From assembly GCA_902793465.1 (NCBI GenBank), contig CADBDT010000017.1, forward strand, positions 1 through 43,062: a DNA stretch of 43,062 nt. Direction: 5' to 3'. Below the pieces are notes generated by a model. That model searched no databases. It worked only from the letters and a program-made list of their open reading frames with translations, and was not told where the DNA came from. Made by a program: the position numbers and the translations under genes. Numbering within the stretch: position 1 is the first letter of the stretch; each line of letters starts with the position of its first letter. Shown in pieces: positions 26,581 to 34,875 of this stretch. This stretch comes from an uncultured Coriobacteriaceae bacterium. Its GTDB lineage: Bacteria > Actinomycetota > Coriobacteriia > Coriobacteriales > Atopobiaceae.

Positions 26581-28272
26581 ATGATAATGAGCTACTACAT
26601 AGCTATGTTCACGATTTCCATGTTGCTCATGGTTTGCTACCTCTTTTTGTGGCACAAGCACTTTGACATCCACATTACCCTTATCTTCGTGCTGGTTCCC
26701 ATCGCAAATCTGGGCTATGCGCTGGTGGCGGCATCCGAGAGCCTCGAAGCGGCCCTCATGGGCACAAAGGTCGCCTATATAGGGGGCTGTTACCTTACGC
26801 TCATCCTCATGCTTGCCGTGTTTGCATTATGTTTTATAGAGATAAGCCGACCCGTGCGCCTAACCCTTATGACCTTGTGTACGCTGGCTTTTTTGTGCGT
26901 TCTAACCATTGGTAAGTCGCCGCTGTACTACGAAAGCGCCTCGATTGCAAAGCTCGACGGGGCCACGGTGCTCTATAAGACTTATGGGCCTGCGCATACC
27001 GCCTTTATTGTTATGGAGATTGCGTACTTTACCGCATCTCTTTGTGCTGTGATCTATTGCTATTTGCGCAAGAACCAGGTATCACGCAAGAACCTCTACC
27101 TGCTCTTTCTTACCGAGGTCTTTGCTATGATCTGCTTCTTTGGCGGAAGGACTATAGCCCCCCAACTCGAATTTTTGCCCATCGCCTACAACCTTGGCCT
27201 CGTTGTATACCTCATAATCGTATACCGCCTGACCCTCTACGACGTAACCGATACCGGCATGGACTCGCTCTTGCAAACCGACGAGACGGGGTTTGCGTCG
27301 TTTGACTATAAGTTTAACTACCTGGGCAGCAACGAGACGGCCAAGAGCGTTTTTCCCGAGTTCCGCGAGGTTGCAGTGGACCACCCGCTCGCCTCCAACG
27401 AGTACTTGGCGGCCACGGCGCTACCCTGGCTCAAGGCCTTCGTCGAAGACGAGACGCAAAACGAGTTTATATTCGAGCGCGGTGAGCAGAGCTTCAAGAT
27501 TATTGTCCACAACCTCTACAGCGGCAATCGCAAGCGTGGCTACCAGCTCTTTATGGTGGACGACACCACAAACCAGCGCTACATAAAGCTTCTAAACACC
27601 TTCAATTCCGACCTGCAGGTCGAGGTGCAGAAGAAGACAAATCATATTGTGGAGATGCACGACAACCTTATTATGAGCATGGCCATGATGGTGGAGAGCC
27701 GCGACAACTCCACCGGTGGCCATATTCGGCGTACCAGCCAGGGTGTGCGCCTGCTAGTGGACCAGATGCGCGCAAGCGGTTCCCACGAGCTCTCCGAGGA
27801 GTTTTGTCGCGACGTAATAAAGGCCGCACCCATGCACGACTTGGGAAAGATTGCCGTAGACGATGCCGTGCTACGCAAGCCTGGCCGCTTTACGCCAGAG
27901 GAGTTCGAAAAGATGAAGACTCATTCTGCCGAAGGAGCGCGCATCGTGCATGAGATCCTGCGCGATACGGACGACGAGAGCTTTAAACGCGTGGCAGAAA
28001 ACGTGGCCCACTACCACCACGAACGCTGGGACGGCTCGGGATACCCAGACGGGCTTGCGGGGGAGGGCATTCCCCTGGAGGCACGCATAATGGCCATTGC
28101 CGACGTGTACGACGCGCTGGTGAGCAAGCGGGTGTATAAGGAGGCCATGTCGTTCGAGAAGGCCGACGCCATTATTATGGACGGTATGGGTTCTCAGTTT
28201 GACAAGGGGCTGGAGGATGCCTACGTGGCCGCGCGCCCGTATTTGGAAGAATACTATTGCAGCTTGGACTAG
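26581..28272 (+). CDS. HD-GYP domain protein with seven-helix membrane sensor
   Basis: This 563-residue protein begins with about seven membrane helices (1-235), matching the N-terminal 7TM sensor found in some histidine kinases. A PAS-like segment follows (about 240-350), then a short coiled linker and an HD-GYP domain. HDLGKI (about 419-424) supplies metal ligands and HHERWDGSGYPDGL (about 479-492) is the GYP signature. HD-GYP enzymes typically break down cyclic di-GMP or related dinucleotides. The ATG at 26581 follows GGGGAG; an ATG two codons on is also possible. No GGDEF protein is in the window, so its signal and partner are unknown. Confidence 0.87.
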   Translation: MIMSYYIAMFTISMLLMVCYLFLWHKHFDIHITLIFVLVPIANLGYALVAASESLEAALMGTKVAYIGGCYLTLILMLAVFALCFIEISRPVRLTLMTLCTLAFLCVLTIGKSPLYYESASIAKLDGATVLYKTYGPAHTAFIVMEIAYFTASLCAVIYCYLRKNQVSRKNLYLLFLTEVFAMICFFGGRTIAPQLEFLPIAYNLGLVVYLIIVYRLTLYDVTDTGMDSLLQTDETGFASFDYKFNYLGSNETAKSVFPEFREVAVDHPLASNEYLAATALPWLKAFVEDETQNEFIFERGEQSFKIIVHNLYSGNRKRGYQLFMVDDTTNQRYIKLLNTFNSDLQVEVQKKTNHIVEMHDNLIMSMAMMVESRDNSTGGHIRRTSQGVRLLVDQMRASGSHELSEEFCRDVIKAAPMHDLGKIAVDDAVLRKPGRFTPEEFEKMKTHSAEGARIVHEILRDTDDESFKRVAENVAHYHHERWDGSGYPDGLAGEGIPLEARIMAIADVYDALVSKRVYKEAMSFEKADAIIMDGMGSQFDKGLEDAYVAARPYLEEYYCSLD

Positions 28273-28338
28273 CCACGACACGCGGCGCCCATTTGCGCTA
28301 AAGTAGGGCACGCATACGAACTGTGGGAGGAGAAGACC

Positions 28339-28944
28339 ATGAACGTTTGTTGTCTGGACATGGAAGGTGTGCTGGTACCGGAGATCTGGATTGCCTTTAG
28401 CGAGGCTTCGGGCATTCCCGAGCTGCGTCGTACGACGCGCGACGAACCGGACTACAACAAGCTCATGAGGTTTAGGATGGACATCCTTCGCGAGCATGGC
28501 CTGGGGCTGCCCCAGATCCAAGATGTCATATCCACCATTGACCCGCTTCCGGGTGCCAAGGAGTTCTTGGACGAGCTGCGTACCCTTAGCCAGGTAATAA
28601 TAATCTCCGACACGTTTGAGGAGTTTGCAAAGCCCCTTATGGCCAAGCTCAACTGGCCCACGCTGTTTTGCAACTCCCTGGAGGTGGGGGAGAACGGAAT
28701 GGTTGAGGGCGTGCGCATGCGCTGTCCGGAGTCCAAGCTCACCACGGTGCGGGCGTTACAGTCGGCCGGCTTCGACACAATAGCCACGGGCGACTCGTTT
28801 AACGACCTGGCCATGATACGCGCGAGCAAGGCGGGGTTCCTGTTCAAGAGCACGGACTCCATAAAGGCGAGCAACCCGGATCTTCCCGCATACGACGAAT
28901 TCGACGACTTGCTGGCAGCCTTCAAGGCAGCGCTGGAGGCTTAG
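28339..28944 (+). CDS. thrH: ThrH-type phosphoserine phosphatase / homoserine phosphotransferase
   Basis: This 201-residue HAD-superfamily protein matches ThrH closely. The nucleophile motif is LDMEGVLVPE (Asp about 7, Glu in place of the second Asp), motif II lies in IIISDTFEE, and motif IV is GDSFNDLAM. ThrH from Pseudomonas dephosphorylates phosphoserine and can transfer phosphate to homoserine; it may serve as the serB function here. The ATG has a strong GGAGGAG site. queH follows after 7 nt, so the two are probably co-transcribed. Confidence 0.88.
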   Translation: MNVCCLDMEGVLVPEIWIAFSEASGIPELRRTTRDEPDYNKLMRFRMDILREHGLGLPQIQDVISTIDPLPGAKEFLDELRTLSQVIIISDTFEEFAKPLMAKLNWPTLFCNSLEVGENGMVEGVRMRCPESKLTTVRALQSAGFDTIATGDSFNDLAMIRASKAGFLFKSTDSIKASNPDLPAYDEFDDLLAAFKAALEA

Positions 28945-28951
28945 TCCCAGG

Positions 28952-29557
28952 ATGTCTGTTCCGCTGCTGTTGCACGCATGCTGTGGCCCATGCTCGCTGG
29001 AACCGCTCAGGCTCCTGCGCGAGGAGGGCTTCGAGCCCACCATATGCTGGACGAACCCAAACATACAGCCGGTCGCCGAGCACGACCTCCGTCTGCATAC
29101 GCTGCAGGAGTGGGCAAAAGACGTGGCTCACGTGGAGGTTATCGTGGCGGCAGACGACCGGGATGCATGGGAGCACGGTGTTGCTCCCGCTGGCTTCGAC
29201 CGCCAGAGGCGGTGCCGCGCATGCTATGCCCTGCGTCTGTCCGAGAGCTGTCGTGTTGCGCGGGAGCGTGGGTTTACCCATATTTCCACCACGCTGGCGG
29301 TATCGCCCTACCAGCTGTTTGACACATGTACCGACCTGTTGGTAGAGCTTGCCGGGGCAAACGGGCTTACGGCCGTGGTTCGCGACTTTAGGCCGTATTA
29401 TTCCGCAGCCACCATAGAGTCGCGCGAGCTGGGAATGTACAGGCAAAACTATTGCGGGTGTAGGTTTAGTTCGGCCGAGGCAACCATCGAGCGGCACGAA
29501 GCTCGCGACGCGCGCAAGGCCGCAAAGGAACAAAGAAAAAAACAGGCGGGACGCTAA
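28952..29557 (+). CDS. queH: Epoxyqueuosine reductase QueH
   Basis: This 201-residue protein of the QueH (formerly DUF208) family carries out the final step of queuosine formation, reducing epoxyqueuosine in tRNA. The cysteine pattern is clear: HACCGPC (about residues 8-14), RCRACY (about 87-92) and QNYCGC (about 168-173) supply the iron-sulfur and additional metal ligands. The C-terminal tail is Lys/Arg/Ala rich. It is the iron-sulfur alternative to QueG. It lies between thrH and queA with short gaps, which supports an operon. Confidence 0.92.
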   Translation: MSVPLLLHACCGPCSLEPLRLLREEGFEPTICWTNPNIQPVAEHDLRLHTLQEWAKDVAHVEVIVAADDRDAWEHGVAPAGFDRQRRCRACYALRLSESCRVARERGFTHISTTLAVSPYQLFDTCTDLLVELAGANGLTAVVRDFRPYYSAATIESRELGMYRQNYCGCRFSSAEATIERHEARDARKAAKEQRKKQAGR

Positions 29558-29595
29558 GCTAAGGCTTTTTGTGCGACCTGCGAGAGGGGACCAGA

Positions 29596-30684
29596 ATGCG
29601 TACCGACGACTTTGACTACGATCTTCCGGAAGAGCTCATAGCGCAGGCACCTGCGGAGCCGCGCGACAGCTGTCGTCTGCTCGTGCTGCATCGCGAGGAT
29701 GGCACGATCGAGCATCGACGTTTTACCGACGTGGAGCAGTATTTGGAGCCAGGCGATCTTTTGGTTGTCAACCGTACCCGCGTGCTACCCGCACGTCTTG
29801 TTGGCCGCAAGCCCACGGGAGCCGTGTGCGAGACGCTCCTGCTTCGCCGTCGGGAGGACCTGGATGCCCTGGGCGGCATGTGGGAGTGCCTTGTGCATCC
29901 AGGCAAGCGCCTCAAGCAGGGCGCTGTCGTGGAGTATCGTGCGGGCGGTCTACACGCGCCACAAAACGCACCTGTGGTGCTGGTGGGCGAGGTCGTGGAC
30001 TTTGTTGAGGGAAGCAGGGGAGGGCGGCTCGTGCGGTTTGTTCCGCAGGGTGGTCGCACACTCGACGAGGCCATACACGACGTGGGCAACGTGCCCCTGC
30101 CGCCCTACATTACGGACTATAAGGGCGATCCCGAGAAGTACCAGACGGTGTACGCGATGCAGGAGGAACACTCTGCGGCCGCGCCAACGGCGGGCCTGCA
30201 CTTTACCCCCGGCCTCATGGAGCGACTGCGCAACAAGGGCATTTGCTGGGCCGAGGTGGAGCTCGAGGTGGGCATAGACACCTTTAGGCTCATAGAGGAG
30301 GACGATCCGACCAAGCACGTAATTCACACGGAGCGATATCACGTTGGCCAGGACGTTGTGGACGCCGTGGCCGAGGCCCATGCATCGGGGCATCGCGTAA
30401 TAGCCGTGGGTACCACGAGCGTTCGCTCGCTGGAGAGCGCTTGGGACGCACATGCGGGAGGGCTTGTGCCGCGCGAGAACGCGACCACCAACCTCTTCCT
30501 TATGCCTGGATCAGAATTTCACGTGGTGGATGCCATGATTACGAACTTCCATGTGCCGCGCTCCACGCTCATGATGCTTGTATCGGCATTTGCTACGCGC
30601 GAGCAGATTATGGACGCCTACGCAGAGGCCATTCGCGAGCGCTACCGCATGCTGTCGTTTGGCGACGCCATGCTTATCGTATAG
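29596..30684 (+). CDS. queA: tRNA preQ1(34) S-adenosylmethionine ribosyltransferase-isomerase QueA
   Basis: This 362-residue enzyme transfers and isomerises the ribosyl part of SAM onto preQ1-modified tRNA, giving epoxyqueuosine. It shows the family blocks FDYDLPEELIAQAP, RPLLVLH-like start, NRTRVLPARL, EEHSAAAPTAGLHFT (about residues 190-205), VGTTSVRSLES and the C-terminal NFHVPRSTLMMLVSAF. The length is normal. The ATG at 29596 follows GAGAGGGG; a start nine codons upstream is unsupported. It follows queH by 38 nt and is followed by a family A hairpin. Confidence 0.93.
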   Translation: MRTDDFDYDLPEELIAQAPAEPRDSCRLLVLHREDGTIEHRRFTDVEQYLEPGDLLVVNRTRVLPARLVGRKPTGAVCETLLLRRREDLDALGGMWECLVHPGKRLKQGAVVEYRAGGLHAPQNAPVVLVGEVVDFVEGSRGGRLVRFVPQGGRTLDEAIHDVGNVPLPPYITDYKGDPEKYQTVYAMQEEHSAAAPTAGLHFTPGLMERLRNKGICWAEVELEVGIDTFRLIEEDDPTKHVIHTERYHVGQDVVDAVAEAHASGHRVIAVGTTSVRSLESAWDAHAGGLVPRENATTNLFLMPGSEFHVVDAMITNFHVPRSTLMMLVSAFATREQIMDAYAEAIRERYRMLSFGDAMLIV

Positions 30685-30719
30685 CGCTGGTGACACAACT
30701 GGACAGGCTGCCCGAAAAG

Positions 30720-30799
30720 AGGGTGCCGTGAGGGGATACTCCCCCTGCGGTACATTGCTCGCGATGTACCGCAGGGGGAGTATCCCCTCACGGCACCCT
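30720..30799. repeat. Perfect 36-bp-arm hairpin (family A, copy 3)
   Basis: Arms 30720-30755 and 30764-30799 are exact reverse complements over 36 nt around an 8-nt loop. They carry GGGTGCCGT, GGGGATACTCCCC and GCGGTACAT, as in the other family A hairpins. It lies between converging queA and the coiled-coil gene. No T-run follows, so it would not be a classical intrinsic terminator. Confidence 0.95.
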
Positions 30800-30809
30800 T
30801 CACAACAAT

Positions 30810-32102
30810 CTAATGGGGCCTCAGAACGAAGAACCACACCAAAAAGAGCACGATGGCCAGAACAACCGCCACTATGCCAATGAATACGAACCTCGTGCCG
30901 CGCGTAGAGCGGCGCAGATCCTGTTCGGCGGCTGTGAGCTCGTCGACTTCGGCCTGCAATGCCTCCAGGTCGTTCTCCTCGTCTGCTATGCGCTCGCGCA
31001 GACCCTGCGTGGTTTCGGGATGCGCGTGAATCTCCCTTGCCTCGTTAAGGATGTCACGCGCCTCGTTTGCGCGGGCAATGGCTGCCTCGCGCGCCTTGTT
31101 GAGGTCTCGGATGCGCGTCTCGCAGGACTTTATGGCATCTTCCTTGGTCTTTTCCTTGGCCTGTGCCTCCTTGTACAGACCGTCGTACTCATCCTTATGT
31201 GCCGTGGCCTCCGCCTTTGCGTCTGCTGCGGACTTTTCTACGTTCGAAAGCTCGCGCTGGCACTTCCAGAGCGCCTTTTGGGCAAGGTCGACAGACTCTT
31301 GGGACTCCTGCATGGTGCGGGTAATGTCCTCGCGAGCCGTTGAGAGGGAACGCTCGAGGGTCTGTCGCTCCGCCTCCACCTTTGCGAGCGCGGCACCGTC
31401 GCCGGTCTCTGTTCTTAGCGCTTCACGCTCCTCTTGGTTTCTGTTTATGCGCTCCTGGGCATTGTCGACGGCACGGTGCGCCAACGCCACGCGCTGGTCC
31501 CTGCGCTTGGTGGCCGCACTGAGGTCGGCCTCCGCCCTACGCGTTGCGCGTCGTGCATCTGCAAGCGCCTTGGCTGCGTCGTCTGAGCGTCCTCGCGAGC
31601 TCTCCATAAGGTTTCTGTAGGGCCTGAGCTTCTGCTCGTGGCGCTCGCGCATTTCTCGGAGCTCCTGCCTTAGGCGCTCGGCTTTTTCCTCCTGCTTCTT
31701 TGCCTCGCCTGCGGCCCTCTTTGCCTCCGCTGTGGCCTTTTTTATTTCGGCCTGCTGAGTGGAAACTATGTTGTCAAAATTGCGCTCGACCTCGCGACGG
31801 TGTGCGTACTCGTTGCGATCCTCCTCCAACCCGCGCTGGATCTCGCGCAGGTCTGCCATGGCGTCGGAGCGCTGCTTTGCGGCGTGGCGGACCTCTCGCA
31901 TGGCGCTTAGGCCGCCAGCGACGGACCTCCTTGCACCGTCGGCGCCCTTTGCCGCAGACGATCCTGCCTTGGCAAGGGCACGGCCGGCTGAGCTGCCGCG
32001 TTTTTTGGAAGACCCTGTTCCCTTGGCTGGTCTACCCGTATTCTTTGCGAGGCTCGTGCCGTTTTCGTTCGCGTCTGTTCGTGCTTCACGCGTACTGCTC
32101 AT
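30810..32102 (-). CDS. Tail-anchored coiled-coil protein of unknown function
   Basis: I do not recognise a named family. This 430-residue protein has a basic, low-complexity N-terminus rich in Ser, Lys, Gly and Ala (1-70), then a long run of heptad-like charged helices (about 75-400) with repeated Ala/Glu/Arg patterns, and a single C-terminal hydrophobic helix VFIGIVAVVLAIVLFLVWFF ending in VLRPH. The shape suggests a cytoplasmic rod anchored at its C-terminus, for example a scaffold for the envelope or chromosome. The basic N-terminus might bind nucleic acid. The ATG at 32102 follows GGAGG by 10 nt. It is transcribed alone, diverging from ptsH. Confidence 0.7.
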   Translation of the reverse strand: MSSTREARTDANENGTSLAKNTGRPAKGTGSSKKRGSSAGRALAKAGSSAAKGADGARRSVAGGLSAMREVRHAAKQRSDAMADLREIQRGLEEDRNEYAHRREVERNFDNIVSTQQAEIKKATAEAKRAAGEAKKQEEKAERLRQELREMRERHEQKLRPYRNLMESSRGRSDDAAKALADARRATRRAEADLSAATKRRDQRVALAHRAVDNAQERINRNQEEREALRTETGDGAALAKVEAERQTLERSLSTAREDITRTMQESQESVDLAQKALWKCQRELSNVEKSAADAKAEATAHKDEYDGLYKEAQAKEKTKEDAIKSCETRIRDLNKAREAAIARANEARDILNEAREIHAHPETTQGLRERIADEENDLEALQAEVDELTAAEQDLRRSTRGTRFVFIGIVAVVLAIVLFLVWFFVLRPH

Positions 32103-32304
32103 TGCAAGAAGACCTCCAAAATCGACCAACCGAACACAGCTGTGCTCGATGGGCGTATCGTCAAATCTGGTTTGCTTGGTACCTAGTAGATAGATGCTAG
32201 TGTACGTTATTCACCTTACCAAGAATTGCCGCAAACGGCACAAAATCATGCGCTCAACGAACAAGAATCGCAACTTAGCGACTTGAGCGCCAAAATTCGC
32301 CAAT

Positions 32305-32326
32305 ACTGTGATAGTGTTCTCACAGT
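32305..32326. promoter_or_regulatory. Inverted repeat upstream of ptsH
   Basis: ACTGTGA (32305-32311) and TCACAGT (32320-32326) form a perfect 7-bp inverted repeat with an 8-nt spacer, 64 nt upstream of the ptsH ATG. It resembles a Crp/Fnr-type site but the spacer is 2 nt too long. The rest of the 287-bp gap between the coiled-coil gene and ptsH holds no gene and no clear terminator. Confidence 0.45.
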
Positions 32327-32389
32327 GTTACGTGAGGGTAGTCAAAGGGATTACCCCAAGTTCGAATCGAGAGTCGAAGGAGCTTTACT

Positions 32390-32662
32390 ATGGTTTCTAA
32401 GCAGACGAAAATCATCAACGCTACCGGACTGCACGCTCGTCCCGCTTCCGTCTTCGTAACCGAGGCGAAGAAGTATGAGAGCACCGTTACCATCAAGGAC
32501 GTAGACAAGGGCTCCGCTCCCGTTAACGCTAAGTCCATCATGATGATCCTCGCTGCCGGCATGGGCTCTGGCACCACCGTAGAGATCGCTTGCGACGGCG
32601 CTGACGAGCAGACCGCTCTTGACGCTCTCGTGGCCCTCGTGGACAGCGGCTTTGGTGAGTAA
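32390..32662 (+). CDS. ptsH: Phosphocarrier protein HPr
   Basis: This 90-residue HPr carries phosphate from enzyme I to sugar-specific EII proteins of the PTS. GLHARPASV holds the active His near residue 15, and VNAKSIMMIL holds the regulatory Ser near residue 46. That serine implies that an HPr kinase or equivalent could act on it. The ATG has GAAGGAG upstream. No ptsI or EII gene is in the window, and an intrinsic terminator 38 nt after the stop indicates a single-gene transcript. Confidence 0.95.
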   Translation: MVSKQTKIINATGLHARPASVFVTEAKKYESTVTIKDVDKGSAPVNAKSIMMILAAGMGSGTTVEIACDGADEQTALDALVALVDSGFGE

Positions 32663-32681
32663 GACTGATTCCACAATCAGC

Positions 32682-33623
32682 TTGGCACTAAAACAGGACG
32701 CCCGGCACCCGTGTGCCGGGCTTCTTTTGTTCGACATGGACGACACGCTGGTGCAAGCTGGCACCATAGTGTCCAAAAGAGTTATCCGTGCCCTTGTGGC
32801 CGCGCACCAGCGTGGCTATGTGCTGTCCGTCGCGTCCGGACGTCCGCTTGCGACGCTAAACCACGAAATCATGCAGTCTGGAGCAATCGATTACGCGGTA
32901 TGCTCCAACGGCTCCACGGTTACAAGGATGAGTGACGGAAGGCGGGTGTCGCATCGTTGCCTATCCCGCACCGATGCGCTCGACTGCTACCATATGCTCA
33001 AGCCGCTAAAGCCTGCGTGGAACGCCTTTGTGGGAGATGGCGCGTACTTCGAATGGAAAGGCGCCTCGTACATGCTTACGGGCAGGACGGGCGCCACGGC
33101 ACGCGCCGGCCGCTATGCTGGCGACAATGGCGGGCGTCTGCGCGGTATGGCACGCCTTGCATGGCGTGGGCTGCGCTTTGTGGTCAGAATGGCACGTGGC
33201 GGAGCAAACCATCAGGTAAGAAGCATTCTTCCCCACATACAGAACGCATCCGACGGCGTAGATAAAATGGGATGCACGATTCTGGGTGAGGGAAGGTGCG
33301 AGCAAGCTCTGCAATTGCTGCGCGGCGACGGGCGCTTTGAGGTGGCCCGCATGGGCGCAACGGAGCTGGAAATTACCGCTCGAGGCGTAAACAAGGGAAC
33401 TGGTGCCACCGAGCTCATGAAGTACATGGGCGTGGATGCTGGCAATGCCATCGCGTTTGGCGACGGTGGCAACGACCTTCCGCTTGCGTACGCAGTGGGT
33501 TGCTTTGTGGCCATGGGGAACGCGGATGACGACCTTAAGGCCGTTGCAGACGAAGTGTGTCCTCCGGTAAACAAAGATGGTGTGGCTATGTGGATTGAGT
33601 CCAACCTGCTTGCGATAAAATAG
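32682..33623 (+). CDS. Cof-type HAD hydrolase
   Basis: This HAD-superfamily phosphatase has motif I LLLFDMDDTLV, motif II SVASGRPL, motif III GVNKGTGATELM and motif IV FGDGGNDLPLA, with a Cof-type cap in between. It would dephosphorylate small sugar or cofactor phosphates. The start is uncertain: conserved sequence begins at 32721, directly after the ptsH terminator stem, and the nearest in-frame upstream starts are TTG 32682 (used here, 313 residues) and TTG 32619 inside ptsH. None has a good ribosome binding site. Starting at ATG 32736 would remove the nucleophile. The C-terminus is complete. Confidence 0.78.
   Translation: MALKQDARHPCAGLLLFDMDDTLVQAGTIVSKRVIRALVAAHQRGYVLSVASGRPLATLNHEIMQSGAIDYAVCSNGSTVTRMSDGRRVSHRCLSRTDALDCYHMLKPLKPAWNAFVGDGAYFEWKGASYMLTGRTGATARAGRYAGDNGGRLRGMARLAWRGLRFVVRMARGGANHQVRSILPHIQNASDGVDKMGCTILGEGRCEQALQLLRGDGRFEVARMGATELEITARGVNKGTGATELMKYMGVDAGNAIAFGDGGNDLPLAYAVGCFVAMGNADDDLKAVADEVCPPVNKDGVAMWIESNLLAIK
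32700..32730 (+). terminator. Intrinsic terminator of ptsH
   Basis: GCCCGGCAC (32700-32708) pairs with GTGCCGGGC (32713-32721) around a 4-nt loop and is followed by the T-rich TTCTTTTGTT. The stem is 9 bp and almost all G-C. The T-rich part is also the first conserved codons of the HAD gene. Confidence 0.88.
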
Positions 33624-33679
33624 TACGACGCTCCCATGGAGCACATCCCAACGTACGTCCCGCAAGTAAAGGAACAACC

Positions 33680-34807
33680 ATGTTTTCGTATGACATCGTG
33701 GCACAGGACAGCGAGACCCATGCGCGTGCCGGCGTCCTGCACACCCCTCACGGGGACGTGCCGACCCCCATCTTTATGCCCGTTGGCACCAAGGCAACGG
33801 TAAAGGGCCTGCTTCCGAGCTCGCTTGAGGAAATAGGGACCAAGATTCTGCTTGCCAACACCTATCATTTGTCCATGAGGCCAGGCGCTGAGCTGGTTGC
33901 CCAGATGGGAGGCCTGCACGACTTCATGCGATGGGACGGGCCCATCCTTACCGACTCCGGGGGATTTCAGGTATTCAGCCTGAGCGAGCACTTTAAGCTC
34001 TCGGACGACGGCGTGGAGTTTCATGCCGTGGACTATGGCGGCGAAAAGGTAATGTGGACCCCCGAGGAAAACATGCGCATAGCGCAGCTTTTGGGTGCCG
34101 ACATCGTAATGCAGCTGGATCAGTGCCCAGGATACCCCTCGCCACGACCGTTTGTGGAGCGGGCGGTGGAGCTCTCTAGCAAGTGGGCGGAGCGTTGCTG
34201 GAAGGCTCACACGCGCGAGGACCAGGCGCTGTTTGGCATCGTGCAGGGAGGCATGGACCTGGACCTAAGGCTTCGTTCGCTCAGGCACCTGGAGGAATGT
34301 GGCAACTTTCCCGGATACGGCATTGGGGGCTACTCCGTGGGGGAGGACCATGCCACGATGTTTGAGTCGCTTGCGCCCCTTGTGTCCGAGCACATGCCCA
34401 AAGGCAAGCCGCGCTACCTTATGGGCGTGGGAAACCCCACTACGCTCGTGCGTGGTGTTGCGTGCGGTATAGACATGTTCGACTGTGTGCTTCCCACGCG
34501 CACGGCGCGCATGGGAACGGCTTTTTCCAACGAGGGACGGCTAAACCTCAAGAACACTCGCTTTAGGCAGGACCAACGCACGCTGGACGAGGGATGCACG
34601 TGTCCCGCATGCTCTGCCGGCTTTACCCGCGCATACATCCACCATCTTGTGCGCCAGCGCGAGATGAGCGGCAGCATACTCTTGTCACTCCACAACATCC
34701 ATTATCTGCTCGACCTCATGCGCCGTGCTCGCGAGGCAATTGTGGCAGGAACGTATGGCTCGTTTGTTCGAGATTGGGAATCGAGCCCCGCCGTAAATGA
34801 CTACTGA
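33680..34807 (+). CDS. tgt: tRNA-guanine transglycosylase
   Basis: This 375-residue enzyme replaces guanine 34 in tRNA with preQ1 (or queuine). DSGGFQVFSL holds the general-acid/base Asp, GIVQGG and GGYSVGE line the pocket, and FDCVLPTRTARMG holds the nucleophile Asp. The zinc ligands are CTCPAC and the His of SLHNIHYL near the C-terminus. The substrate loop reads LDQCPGYPSP, where bacterial enzymes usually have DEC; the Asp is kept. The ATG at 33680 follows AAAGGAAC. It works with queA and queH located 3-5 kb upstream. Confidence 0.93.
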   Translation: MFSYDIVAQDSETHARAGVLHTPHGDVPTPIFMPVGTKATVKGLLPSSLEEIGTKILLANTYHLSMRPGAELVAQMGGLHDFMRWDGPILTDSGGFQVFSLSEHFKLSDDGVEFHAVDYGGEKVMWTPEENMRIAQLLGADIVMQLDQCPGYPSPRPFVERAVELSSKWAERCWKAHTREDQALFGIVQGGMDLDLRLRSLRHLEECGNFPGYGIGGYSVGEDHATMFESLAPLVSEHMPKGKPRYLMGVGNPTTLVRGVACGIDMFDCVLPTRTARMGTAFSNEGRLNLKNTRFRQDQRTLDEGCTCPACSAGFTRAYIHHLVRQREMSGSILLSLHNIHYLLDLMRRAREAIVAGTYGSFVRDWESSPAVNDY

Positions 34808-34875
34808 GTTTGCGTTGTGGTAGAATCCTTCAAATTACTCTCGTACGAAACAAACTGATGAAAGAGGGTTCACGT

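Noticed and set aside
32305..32326. Classical Crp/GlxR site upstream of ptsH
   Set aside because: The spacer between TGTGA and TCACA is 8 nt rather than 6, so it is listed only as an inverted repeat.
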